Positions 22,964 through 36,439 of a stretch of DNA of 64,000 bases are shown one piece after another. The notes beneath the pieces are model-generated. The model worked only from the letters and a program-made list of their open reading frames with translations. It ran no database searches and had not been told where the DNA came from. This DNA is from Adiantum capillus-veneris (taxonomy: Eukaryota > Streptophyta > Polypodiopsida > Polypodiales > Pteridaceae). The stretch covers positions 140,956,640 to 141,020,639 of the forward strand of contig CM043955.1 in the NCBI GenBank assembly GCA_014529385.2. Reading direction: 5' to 3'. The first letter of the stretch is position 1. Each line of letters starts with the position of its first letter. A program made the translations under genes and the position numbers.

Positions 22964-23972
22964 TGAAAGGCTTTGGCTCAGGGTGGCCCGTGGCCGATTG
23001 AGAGCGAGGCGAAGGGAAGGGGGGGGGGGGGTTGTCAACGAGGTGGGGAAGAGAGCGGGCCAAGGGAGGGTGCGACTGAGGGGTGAGGGGGTGAGGAGAG
23101 AGAGAGAGGGATATTATCCTATGTGCCTGCATGGGCTGCATGGCATCTCAAGAAACGAGAGGAGGGGAGAGAGTCAATGGGGTGAAGGAAGATGACGAGC
23201 AACCCCTGGGTAGGCAGTCCAAGTGACTAGATCATGGAGCCGCGACTCCGTCCTGTAGTAGTGACGGGCCATGAGCTTGGCCGCTTGTGCTGCAAGGTGA
23301 CGGCGAGGGTGAGGGGCCGGGGCTTTTGACGATGAGGACCAAGGGGGGGTTAGGTGGGGTGTGTGTGTTTGTGTATAGGCAACGTGAGAGAAAGAGAGAG
23401 ACAGAGAACGATTGCGCTTGCTCCCTCATAGGTTGCCGACAAGAGCTAGAGAGAGAGAGCCGTTCTCAATGGGAAATGAGAGTGTGGATGAGGGAGAGAG
23501 AGAGTTTGTGCTGCGAACGAGAGAGGGAGAAGATGGGGCTAGGGCTGAACGAGGGAGAGAGAGAGGTTTTGGACTAGAGAGAGAAAGAGAGAGATATAAT
23601 CCCTTGTGCCCTATGGGCTCGGTCGAAAGAGAGAGAGAGAGAAAGAGAGAGAAATATAATCCCTTGTGCCCTATGGGCTCGGCCGAGAAGAGAACGAGAG
23701 AGGAAGGAAGGAGACTGAGTGGGAGAGAGTGATGCTCAGAGAGCGGGTGATGAGAGATATGGCGAGGGTGAGTTGGTGGGGTGTATGTGTGTGTAGCTTT
23801 TGTAGAATGGGGTTGACGAGCGAGGCCATGAGGGTCATGTGACAAGGCCATGCCAGTAAAAGCTAGAGCCGTGAGGTCGACCAGGGCATTGTCGAGCCCT
23901 CCGACGGTGTCGCCAAGGCTTCGGGCAGAGGAAAGATAATCTTTTTTCTTGAATTTTGAAAAGCGGCTATCA
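21551..23972 (-). repeat. Left (3') LTR of the large element, 5'-truncated on its outer side
   Basis: Matches 27727-30394 in order: the CTCACAGACA...GAGACTTTGCTAACAT stretch, the GACGTCGATGTCGTCGAG stretch and long AG-rich blocks. It ends in GGCTATCA. Its AT tract (22539-22558) is far shorter than in the right LTR. Confidence 0.8.
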
Positions 23973-23976
23973 TTAG

Positions 23977-23990
23977 CCCTCCCCTTTTGG
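23977..23990 (-). other. Polypurine tract of the large element
   Basis: The minus strand reads CCAAAAGGGGAGGG, four bases before the LTR start TGATAGCC. Confidence 0.75.
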
Positions 23991-24167
23991 CTAGAGGCAT
24001 TCATGTCTCTAGCCTTGACTTTGATTCTTCTTCTGATTTGTAGGAGTTGATATCGAGTTGCCTTCTGAACTAGCCATTCCATTTGTCCATTGGTGAGATT
24101 TCTGGGATATTCATGAATCTGCAACAGGTCTGGGTGATAGCCTATTCCTTGGAATAGTGTGGGTTGA

Positions 24168-24890
24168 TTAAATGGGAAGCCCATGGCTTCCAGAACTTTT
24201 TGCCAGTGTCCTCCTGGATCCCAAGTGAAGAATAGGATCATTATTAGCAGTGTCTGAACAATAAATTTGCATGCCAAATAGGACCAAATTTGTAACCACC
24301 AGTATAGCGAGAGGAGAAATGAGCATCTTGGCTCTTGCAAAGACAGAAGTGAAAATTATGATTCCCAAGAGTGTGCCAAGAATCCACCATAGATGGCCGC
24401 TTTGTTGGTGTGGTGAGCTCCAGTTTTCTTCAAAATCTTGTTTACTGCCATGACTGGAAAAGCTTGCAAGCATATCATGCTTCTCTTGGGTGTGCTCAAA
24501 AATGTCAACTGTCTTTTCTGATGTTGATAGTAAGCCACCTACCTTGCGGCTTAAATACAAGCGTAATCCACTTATCTCTCTCCATAGAGAGGATACAGTG
24601 TTTGTAAAAAATTGCACCAAATTGGGAATGAGGCCTTCATTCTTGCATTATCTCAGCCTTTTGTCTATCCATGGCTCCTTAACTTTTATCTCCATGTTGA
24701 TCTTACCTCTATATGTCGTAGTGGTTAACCATAACCATAGGTCTGATGCATCCCATGCAAACACAATGCTGCGTTGTGGAGGAATCTAGAACATCCTTAA
24801 AAGGTTGGCAACATATTGATCATCAAACTTACTCCGAACACCCTCACATAAACTGGAGGCATTACCCATCTCCAAGTTTATAACACCCTT
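24168..24890 (-). pseudogene. Membrane-segment ORF of the large LTR element (env-position, function unknown)
   Basis: The longest open part is 24620-24168 (150 codons), and the same frame reads upstream to about 24890 with stops near 24645 and 24790. It contains LYLSRKVGG, an acidic/polar middle, then a hydrophobic region beginning LWWILGTLLGIIIFTSVF and a second span beginning ISPLAILVVTNLVLFGMQ. That is two probable transmembrane helices separated by a short basic loop (ARAKM). Lying 3' of gag and just before the polypurine tract, it occupies the place of an envelope-like gene in some plant gypsy elements. No receptor-binding or fusion motif is recognisable, and capture of a host membrane gene is an equal possibility. 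The stops make it a probable pseudogene. Confidence 0.45.
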
Positions 24891-25591
24891 CAGTAGACTG
24901 AGGCATTACCCATCTCTAAGTCTATGACACTACACAATAAAGTCTTGTTCGACTGCCAAGCCCTTGGAACAATATCCAACTCCAAACCTTCAGTCATACT
25001 TACCTCTTTGTTATGGTCCTCTAGTGAAACTTCCTTGATGCAAGATTCCTTTAGATTGCTACATTGTTCTTGGTCCATGCTGGTGCATAGGCTTTTGTTT
25101 TCAAATCCCTCCCCTTTGCTTGATATGCTGTCCATCTTCTGCAAAGCCTTGCTAGTAGGCTGGTCTTCCTCTTCTCTTGTATCTTCCATGCTGTTTGCAT
25201 TTCTCTTACTGTGACGAGACTTGATAAACACTTTACACCTTCTTACCCTTACTGCCCAATGCTGTTGATTGATCGCTTTGGTGCCTATTTCACCCAGGGT
25301 TAAAGATGTACTCACATTTATAACACAATTCTCTTGACTTACCTCCCTCACTAGGGTAGTATCTTTTGATTCTTTAACCTCTTGTTCCACTGCTTCAGTC
25401 CTTTGAACAGACTCCTCGCTTGATCCTTCTTCTGTTATCCTCATCTTGACCTCTTTTGCAAGACCAATGACACTTGGTGTGCGGGTACCAATTGGTGGTG
25501 GGTGTAGGATGAGTGTAAGTGGTGATATGATTATGTCTTCCTCCTCTATAGAAATTTTGTCTTCTTGGATGTGGGCAGTAGTACATGCCAT
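24890..25591 (-). CDS. Hydrophilic ORF downstream of gag in the large element, unknown
   Basis: A 233-codon open frame, overlapping the gag 3' end by about 200 bp in another phase. It is rich in Glu, Ser and Lys (SIEEEDIII, SSEESVQRTEAVEQEVKES, DTREEEDQPTSK) with no known domain. It could be the continuation of the gag polyprotein after a frameshift, because the gag C-terminus becomes unlike Gag after the zinc knuckle (about residue 285 onward). No protease or RT motif is seen. Confidence 0.4.
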   Translation of the reverse strand: MACTTAHIQEDKISIEEEDIIISPLTLILHPPPIGTRTPSVIGLAKEVKMRITEEGSSEESVQRTEAVEQEVKESKDTTLVREVSQENCVINVSTSLTLGEIGTKAINQQHWAVRVRRCKVFIKSRHSKRNANSMEDTREEEDQPTSKALQKMDSISSKGEGFENKSLCTSMDQEQCSNLKESCIKEVSLEDHNKEVSMTEGLELDIVPRAWQSNKTLLCSVIDLEMGNASVY

Positions 25592-26363
25592 GGCCGTCTT
25601 TCCCGCAATTATAGCAGTGGTACTCTTGGTTTTGCCTTCGTTTTTCTCTCCCTTGCTCTAGATTTCTGATAGGTGCATGCCCTTGCTGCACCAGATGCAC
25701 GGATAAACTCTCGAGCTGAGCAGTGATGCGACTCAGCAGGTCTGGCTGCTCTTCTGATGCCTCTTGTGGTTGGGCTCTATGAATGGCTGTTGCAATCACT
25801 AGGGTTGGTCGGATTGAGCTTGATTCGTCTAACTCGTTGACTCTTGCTTGCATGGGCAGCTTCTTGTCTTTAAGGCGGGCTACTTCAACTGCCAACTCAT
25901 ACGTTGTAGGGAATCTCCCCTTCACCTTCTCTTTAAGCGGCGACCACAGGCCAACAATGAAACAGTCCTTCTTCAGGCAATTAGGTGCTCCTTCACCTTC
26001 CTCCAGTGAGGCAACCCATCGATCCCACAAATCCACAAACTTGGACTCGTAAGTGGCATACTCTAGCAGGCTTCCTTGCTTCAATTCCATTAGCAATTTC
26101 CATAACTTTTTTGAGGTTGTGCCTCCACCAAACCTCTTCACAAAGGTAGCACATAGTACATGCCATGCATTTTTGGTAGCTTGGGGCAAAGCATTGTACC
26201 AAGACTTGGCCTCTACTTTCATCAGTAGAGGAAAAATTCGTAGCCGTGAGGCGTCGTCATCCTTGTTGGAAACCACACAAGCGATGTCGAAGTCATCCAG
26301 AAAGTCGGTGGTGATGTCTTCTCCCTTCTTTCCACTGAACGTGGGAAAAGAAACACTTGCCAT
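25395..26363 (-). CDS. Gag of the large LTR element (retrotransposon gag domain plus zinc knuckle)
   Basis: A 322-codon open frame from ATG. The N-terminus MASVSFPTFSGKKGEDITTD matches the 'F.G...ED...F' entry of plant Gag. The core covers residues about 30-160 with KSWYNALP and WHVLCATFVKRFGG (the W......F...F signature). A CCHC zinc knuckle lies at residues 250-263 (C-X2-C-X4-H-X4-C: C250, C253, H258, C263), preceded by a basic stretch GREKRRQNQ. Gag would form the particle and bind RNA through the knuckle. The core and zinc knuckle lie in one intact frame, unusual among the decayed elements here, and might let the element supply its own capsid while borrowing pol. Confidence 0.8.
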   Translation of the reverse strand: MASVSFPTFSGKKGEDITTDFLDDFDIACVVSNKDDDASRLRIFPLLMKVEAKSWYNALPQATKNAWHVLCATFVKRFGGGTTSKKLWKLLMELKQGSLLEYATYESKFVDLWDRWVASLEEGEGAPNCLKKDCFIVGLWSPLKEKVKGRFPTTYELAVEVARLKDKKLPMQARVNELDESSSIRPTLVIATAIHRAQPQEASEEQPDLLSRITAQLESLSVHLVQQGHAPIRNLEQGREKRRQNQEYHCYNCGKDGHGMYYCPHPRRQNFYRGGRHNHITTYTHPTPTTNWYPHTKCHWSCKRGQDEDNRRRIKRGVCSKD

Positions 26364-26489
26364 GGTAGTAACTCAAAAATTACAAACTTTTTTTGTATTT
26401 TTAATAACATTAATGACATTAGTGGCTCATAGCGGCTTTTTACAGAGTTGGGTGGATAGATTAAAACAGGATAAAAGAGGATCACAAAG

Positions 26490-27355
26490 CTAGAACAGAA
26501 TAAAGATTCTTATATCAATAGAGTGGTAGTGATCCAGAAGGGGCAAGATGATGGGACGAGGGGATCTGAGGATTTCATCAAGCATTTCTGCTCCGAATAG
26601 AAAAAAAATCTTTTGCTGGTAGAAAATCTTCCTATCAATATACACGTTTACATGCATGTGTTGCAAGAAACGGAAAGGAAAGACTTCTGGCCTATTGTTA
26701 TCATCCATGTCGGGTGTAGGGCAAGGATTTGACCACCAGGGCTGCGTACCTCAGGTGTTGACGAGGTGACACCTTCACCACATGCTTCTACCTCTTGTAG
26801 AAGTCCGCACAACCCTCCACATTAGGTTCAAAACAGACTGGGCGAGAAGAGTCTACCTCAATCGGCTTTCCATTTTGCATGCGGCGGCAACGCTTGGGTG
26901 GCCGAACTTCATTTGACCTCTCTAGGCCTAGAGAGAGTGTAGGCCCACTTGCGTCCACCAAATGCTTTAGGATTTCGGGTTTAGACTTTGTGGTTGATGT
27001 AGTTGACGACTCCTCTCGGACCATTAGAGAGAAAACACTTGGTGCTACAGAAAATCCGACCGTCGTGAGAGTGCTACGGTTTTCAAAAGCAAAACCCACC
27101 GTTCTTTCTTCACTTCCTCTATCGGCACTCATTGACAGAATGCTTTGGTTGACAGCAATGATGGAACTTCATAGCCTTCCCACCTAATGCTCTCAATTTG
27201 CGGTTAGCACGAGCAATACGAGATGGGGAATTTACCTCTTGGATGTTTACGATGGTGTATTCTGGCAGTAGTACTTCGATGAAGGTGGTCGGTGCTTCTC
27301 CAGTCTCCTCCTCCTCTGTTCTCCAGTTAGAGAATTCTTTCAGCCATTCGTCCAT
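26490..27355 (-). other. Leader region of the large element with short ORFs
   Basis: Between primer site and gag, three successive minus-strand frames occur: 27355-27119 (78 codons, starts MDEWLKEFSNW), 27132-26788 (114 codons, RPPKRCRRM) and 26708-26490 (72 codons). None has a recognised domain. The first two overlap by 14 bases. They may be remnants of a longer upstream gag part or of a small leader ORF. Confidence 0.4.
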
Positions 27356-27418
27356 GGTTGATGATGTGTGTTATCTTCAGCATTGTAAAGTGGAGATTTT
27401 TGAGAAGCCCTTCTCAAT

Positions 27419-27430
27419 GGGGGCACCAAA
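27419..27430 (-). other. Primer binding site of the large element
   Basis: The minus strand reads TTTGGTGCCCCC immediately after LTR end GCTCATCA. It resembles the TTTGGTGCCGTTGCC site (tRNA-Asp type) at 40321-40342 in its first nine bases. Confidence 0.6.
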
Positions 27431-27582
27431 TGATGAGCACAAAGCACAACATGGACCCTGACGGCCTCAAAAACGCTAGGAGCCGATGCACGTCGCAAGC
27501 CGGCCACGGTGAAGCGAATAGAGGGCACCACCTAGCTTTGGGCGACTAGGACGCAGACAACAGTGATTGGAGATATCACAAA

Positions 27583-27584
<2 letters not shown>

Positions 27585-27625
<41 letters not shown>
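27585..27625. repeat. (CA)n microsatellite inside the right LTR
   Basis: About 20 CA units. Confidence 0.95.
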
Positions 27626-27628
<3 letters not shown>

Positions 27629-28450
27629 TAAGACAGTTGATAAAAACCCTCGGGGTGTGAGAGAAAACTATTTTCTTGCAATATTTACAACAACCTTATT
27701 TCCAGCGAGGTGGCAATCATGGTGATAGAGAGATAGAGGGAGAGATAGTGAGCCTTCTAGTGCATTCTCTAGAGATGACTCACAGACATGGAGACTTTGC
27801 TAACATGAATGTGTGTGTGTCAACCATTGTAGCCGAGATGTAGACATAGCTTCTTTACATAGTGCAAGTTCCCAAGGAAAATTGCTACACTAAGTCCCCT
27901 CTCTCGTGATGCAAATGTTGCCAATCCCTCCCACCAAAATACTACCAAGTGCTGACCTCTGATGAAGTTGCCGCCCCCCCAATCTCTTGTCAATCTCCCA
28001 AATCAATCCCCCTTGATAATGACCTCGCAGTGCCTTTTTATAGGTGCTGGCTGCTTTAGGTTAGGGTAATCTGATTAGATTAAGGGTTCTAATAAGGGGA
28101 GACAAAGCAAGGCGGTGGGCCCTGGATGGTTCTTGCTTTGTCTTGGGAAATATTATAAAGGAAACCTCCTAGGTGGGCCTTGGTGGCCATCACCTACAGA
28201 GAGGTGATAATTTACAAATTGGGATTTTCTACAAGATTTGGTTTAAAACTGGGAAAAATGATGACAACCTACGGAATTTACTGAAGAGGGCATCGTGGAT
28301 GCGATGCCGGTGAACGACGGCCTAGTTGGTGCGTCGGTGTAGCGCATTCATCATTTTCAGGGTCGGTCGAGGCATGCCTTCGACGTCTTTTCTTGTTTTG
28401 GTCTCGGTGACGCACTACTTGGCCGTCTTCTTTTTGTTGATGACGTCGAT

Positions 28451-28586
28451 GTCGTCGAGTCCTTTGTTTTTTCTTCTATTTTCTTTGATGGGTGCGTATG
28501 GTGTGCGTGTAAACATGTGTCGTCGAGTCCTTTGTTTTTTCTTCTATTTTCTTTGATGGGTGCGTATGGTGTGCGTGTTTGGATAT
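28451..28586. repeat. 68-bp tandem duplication inside the right LTR
   Basis: The unit beginning GTCGTCGAGTCCTTTG occurs at 28451 and 28519. The left LTR has one copy (about 22270). Confidence 0.85.
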
Positions 28587-28780
28587 ATTTATGTTTGTGC
28601 GTGTAAACATGTGTGATATATATGTGAGTGCAGGTCGGCGTGTGTGCTTGTGGATGTATGTAATTGTGTGTGCGAGAGTGTTTTTTATGAAAAGCGATGT
28701 GAGTGTGTGTGCGTATGGCTCGGGGTTGTGTGTGGGTGTGTAAGCGGGAGAGTGCGTGCATGGAAACGGGGAGGTATAAG

Positions 28781-28781
<1 letters not shown>

Positions 28782-28874
<93 letters not shown>

Positions 28875-28880
28875 GTATAT
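28782..28880. repeat. (AT)n microsatellite inside the right LTR
   Basis: Nearly 100 bases of AT with two G substitutions near the end. The same site in the left LTR has only about 10 AT units. Confidence 0.95.
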
Positions 28881-29153
28881 ATTGTAAATTTCGGTGCCTG
28901 CTGCACAGAGAGAGGGAGGACGAGAATGGGAGAGAGAGAGGGAGCGGGTGCTGTATGGGGGGAGGGGAGGGTGTGTGTGTGTAGTTGTAGAGAGAGAGTT
29001 TCCGTTTACTGCTGCGCCTTCGGGTTGCTCAACACAGAGAGCGAGCGGGAGAGAAAGCGAGAGAGAGAATGGTGACACAGTGTGAGAGGGAGACAGGACG
29101 GGGTGAGGTGGCGAGGGAGGGAGAAGGTGAGGGAGTGGGGTGTGTGGGTGTGG

Positions 29154-29334
<181 letters not shown>

Positions 29335-29752
29335 AAGGTTGGGGTGGCCCATGGCCAACAGAGAGCGAGGGAAGGGAGGGGGGGGGGGGGGGGGGGGGGT
29401 TTGTCAACGAGGTGGGGAAGAGAGCGGGCCAAGGGAGGGTGCGGTTCAGGGGTGACGGGGTGAGGAGAGAGAGAGAGGGATATTATCCTCTGTGCCCGCA
29501 CGGGCTGCATGGCATCTCAAGAAACGAGAGGAGGGGAGAGAGTCAATGGGGTGAAGGAAGATGACGAGCAGCCCCTGGGTAGGCGGTCCAAGTGACGTGA
29601 TCATGGAGCCGAGGCTCCGTCCTGTAGTAGTGATGGACCATGAGCTTGGCCGCTTGTGCTGCAAGGTGACGGCGAGGGTGAGGGGCCGGGGCTTTTGACG
29701 ATGAGGACCAAGGGGGGGTAAGGTGGGGTGTGTGTGTTTGTGTATAGGCAAC

Positions 29753-29753
<1 letters not shown>

Positions 29754-29844
<91 letters not shown>
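29754..29844. repeat. (GA)n microsatellite inside the right LTR
   Basis: About 45 GA units. The corresponding left-LTR site (about 23390-23405) has only a few. Confidence 0.95.
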
Positions 29845-29848
<4 letters not shown>

Positions 29849-30696
29849 CTACACTTGTGCCCTCATAGGTTGCCGACAAGAGCTAGAGAGAGAGAGCCAT
29901 TCTCAACGGGAAATGAGAGAGAGTGGGTGAGGGAGAGAGAGAGTGTGTGTGTGTGCTGAGAACGAGAGAGTGAGAAGGTGGGGCGGGGGCTGAACGAGGG
30001 AGAGAGAGAGGTTTTGGACTAGAGAGAGAAAGAGAGAGAGATATAATCCCTTGCGCCCTATAGGCTCGGCCAAAAAGAGAACAAGAGAGGGAGGAAGGAG
30101 ACTGAGTGGGAGAGAGAGATGCTGAGAGAGCAGGTGATGAGAGATAGGGCAAGGGTGAGTTGGCGGGGTGTATGTGTGTGTAGGTTTTGCAGAATGGGGT
30201 TGATGAGCGAGGTCATGAGGGTGATAAGGCTGGCCAAGTGAGGGGGCCATGTGACAAGGCCATGCTAGTAAAAGCTAGAACCGTGAGGTTGACCAGGGCA
30301 TTGCCGAACCCTTCGACGATGTCGCCAAGGCTTTGGGCAGAGGAAAGATAATATTTTTTCTTTTTCTTTCTTGATTTCCCAAAAGAGGCTATCATCTGCA
30401 ATCAATCAGCATGACATAATCAACAGTTGGCTACAAACTGCTCAAGAAAATGATAGTACACTATCTCAATTCTTGACTATTACTCTCAGCTCTATCAAAA
30501 GCTACACTAGTTTATCACGTTTGGTATCCTAGTTTGGCACCCTAGTCCCAAAGATGCCATTTGTTACCAATGAAACATGCACTAAAGCATGGACCATTTT
30601 GCTTGGTCAATATATGGACCATCTTGCCTCTCCCAAAACCCCCAAAAATCCATCCACATTTTAGTGGTTTTTGAGGGACGTTGTCATTGCAGAGGT

Positions 30697-34006
<3,310 letters not shown>

Positions 34007-34983
34007 GACATCTATCGCGATAGATGTCCATGTGCCTGTTTCTGGGGTCAGAATCAAATTTGGACTTCACCTCTGGGTTTTACCTCTTCTGAATAGGTAA
34101 CTCACCATTTTTTACCTTGTTTTGACTTTTCCTTGGGTCTCTGGATTAGATCTGGTGATTCAGAGTCACAATTGCTTAGAGGAGCTTAGGTGCACTTAAC
34201 TTTGTCCAAATGACTTGAAACTTGAGGTGTGACCTTGGTTTACCAGAAACCACCTGCTCTCAAGAGGGTCTATCAATTTGATGGCCCAAAAGATTACTTA
34301 GACATCTATCGCGATAGATGTCTAGCAGGGTCTTCCTGACTCAGTTTCCCAAGTTTCTTGTAACCAGTGTCTCCCCCCTAGTCTTTTGGACTTTCTAATC
34401 AAGTTTCATCCTAAATGGAGTTTCCTATTGTCCTATATGGCCCTTTGTTTAGTTTCCTGTAACCAGTGTCTCCCCCCTAGTCTTTTGGACTTTCTAATCA
34501 AGTTTCATCCTAAATGGAGTTTCCTATTGTCCTATATGGCCCTTTGTTTAGTCTAAAAATACCTCTCCTGGTTATCCAAATTTTCTCAAAACAGATGTGT
34601 GCCCTTATTTAATGTTGTTGATCTCTGTGGAACCCACAAAATGTGCAAATTATGCCCAAATCAACACATCGGACATCTATCGTGATAGATGTCTTATTGT
34701 GGAAATGTGCACTTTTTTGCCCAATTCAATCACCCAGTCACATTCCCTAGCTCTCAAGAAAAACAATCATGCACTCAAAAGAATTTTCACACTTTTCTTG
34801 TGTATGTTTCCCTCATGCAAACACACTCCGATCCACTTATACACTTAGTGCTAACTCTACAAATGTCACAATGATACCAAAATTCACACACAAGGTATAC
34901 TCATCATGTAGAAGACAACCATCAAGTCCAGACTCAAAGCTCATGCCCAATCTAGCAGCTGGACATCTATTGCAATAGATGTT
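34007..34983. repeat. Dispersed array of four 22-bp palindromes
   Basis: The half-site GACATCTATCG and its mirror form a perfect 22-bp palindrome at 34007-34028 and at 34301-34322, where the symmetry extends to 26 bp. Near-perfect versions lie at 34672-34693 (one central base changed) and 34962-34983 (centre TTGCAA, one end base changed). Spacings are 294, 371 and 290 bp. A lone right half (GATAGATGTC) is at 35867-35876. Confidence 0.9.
34360..34557. repeat. 99-bp tandem duplication within the palindrome array
   Basis: The unit starting GTAACCAGTGTCTCCCCCCT is repeated essentially exactly at 34360 and 34459. Its length accounts for most of the longer spacing between palindromes 2 and 3. Confidence 0.9.
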
Positions 34984-34989
34984 TCAATT

Positions 34990-36060
34990 TTTGACCAACT
35001 TTTTATTATGGTTGGTATCTATAGTTTCTTGTAGGACTCCAAATATGATTTCAAATCCAAATTTCACTTGGATTCACTCTTGTTTAAGCCAATTTTGCGT
35101 TATGGTCATCAACCCTTGTTTTCTCCAAAGTTTCTTTGTGAATTTGACATTTTTCAAGCGTTGGATCTAGATCAGATTACCTACACTGCCTAAAGTCCTA
35201 AGATGTATGAGTAAAAGGTGGGGGTTTTCTTTTTGGCAAGCAAAAAATTCTATTTCTCTTCTTGGTGCTCTCACAAACGTTTCTACACAAGTGTTGCCAT
35301 AAAACACTTCCGAACACTCAAACACAAACAACCTAGATCTAGCTAGTTGTCGACCTCGGGAAGACACATGCTCCCTGGCTATCCATTAGATCTCAGGATA
35401 CCCTCTCATGGATCCTATCTGGAAAAAATGCTCTCTCTAGCCTAAACTAAAGTAAGCTACCATGTCACGAGTGCAATAGGCCTTCTTTCTTGAGGTCTTG
35501 TGTCCCCTACAACACTGCTAATGTTGGGGGATATCACACCACCCGAGAAGTGCTGCAAGGCATCCTCTATCAACATAAATGTCAAAACAAGGACACGGTG
35601 ACTCAGTAGGTGCACGGAGGCAATCCCATGAGCTTGTCAGGCGTTGGGACCGTCCTGCCAATACATACTCATAAGATGAATCAATCTGAGGAGACGTCTA
35701 AACTCTAAAACCACACCAGTAACCTGTGAATGTCCATATGACCGTCGAACATCCTAAATATGTCAGAATTTCATGAAACTAAAGAGAAACTATCCCTTCA
35801 CTAGGATACACATCCCTCAGTCTCTAAGGTCAAAACCCTAACCCTAACCCTATCAATAATAGTCGGGATAGATGTCTGAGCAGAATTTCAAAACTTGGCT
35901 TGAACTTTCTTAATACTAACACGTAGAGATTCTTGCCCTGATTCCAACAAGTACTTGATCATCAAAAATAGACATTGCTTAAGCTACTTACAACCAAATA
36001 CAACTCGCGGATGAGCCAACTTGATTCGTGCGTATCGCTTGAAATGTGCCTATGAGCGCG
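34990..36060. other. No gene recognised
   Basis: A short interstitial telomere-like run, AACCCTAACCCTAACCCTA, lies at 35834-35852, and a palindrome half-site at 35867. Otherwise nothing recognisable. Confidence 0.45.
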
Positions 36061-36081
36061 TAGCTCTCCCCATGATTACCA

Positions 36082-36428
36082 TGTTGGTGTTGTCAGTTCG
36101 TGAAACAGGTGAGTGAGCAGAGCGTAGAAAGCGGACAAGGTCAGACACTCTCTCTCACACACTATCGACACAGAGTTCTCAACGTAATCTTTTTTTATTC
36201 TCCAAAAAACTTGTTTACAATGAAACCTAGGTGCCTTATATACTAAGGTCACCTTAGGCTTTACAAGGAGGTTAAAAAATGATCCTACTCTACTCTGTTT
36301 GTACAATTTGGAAGTGTGTTTAGCATCCTCACTTCCACAATAACAAATGTATGTACACAAAGATGTTTTTTGCGACATAATCTGCTGGCATAAAAATGAT
36401 ACTACAAAAAAGGGCTTAGGTTACAACA
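36082..36428 (-). repeat. Short LTR of a minus-strand element (candidate)
   Basis: On the minus strand it starts TGTTGTAACC, contains TATATAAGG (36233-36242) and an AATAAAA signal, and ends CACCAACA. TGGTAATCATGG (36070-36081) follows, which could be a divergent tRNA-Met primer site. Length 347 bp. No partner LTR or TSD is visible, and its outer side abuts the truncated gypsy pol at 36440. Confidence 0.45.
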
Positions 36429-36439
36429 GATAATTTTCG

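Noticed and set aside
22376-23038. Long open frame encoding Leu-Ser-Leu-Ser and Thr-His runs on the minus strand
   Set aside because: It is the translation of CT/AG and CA/GT microsatellites, which are open in several frames. The same holds for frames at 17066-17497, 17910-18374, 28476-29510, 29006-29455 and 46597-47019.
23426-24340. Single long minus-strand protein of 304 codons
   Set aside because: It crosses the LTR boundary and polypurine tract at 23972-23990, and its C-terminal half is AG-repeat translation. Only the part right of 23990 can be element-coding, and its better frame is the other phase.
34007-34983. CRISPR-like array of palindromic repeats
   Set aside because: Only four repeats with spacings of about 270-350 bp, in a plant genome, with no cas genes. 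Not a CRISPR array.
35524-35560. TGTTGGGGG at 35524 as the partner LTR of 40343
   Set aside because: Only the first nine bases match; the following sequence is unrelated, so I do not call an LTR pair.
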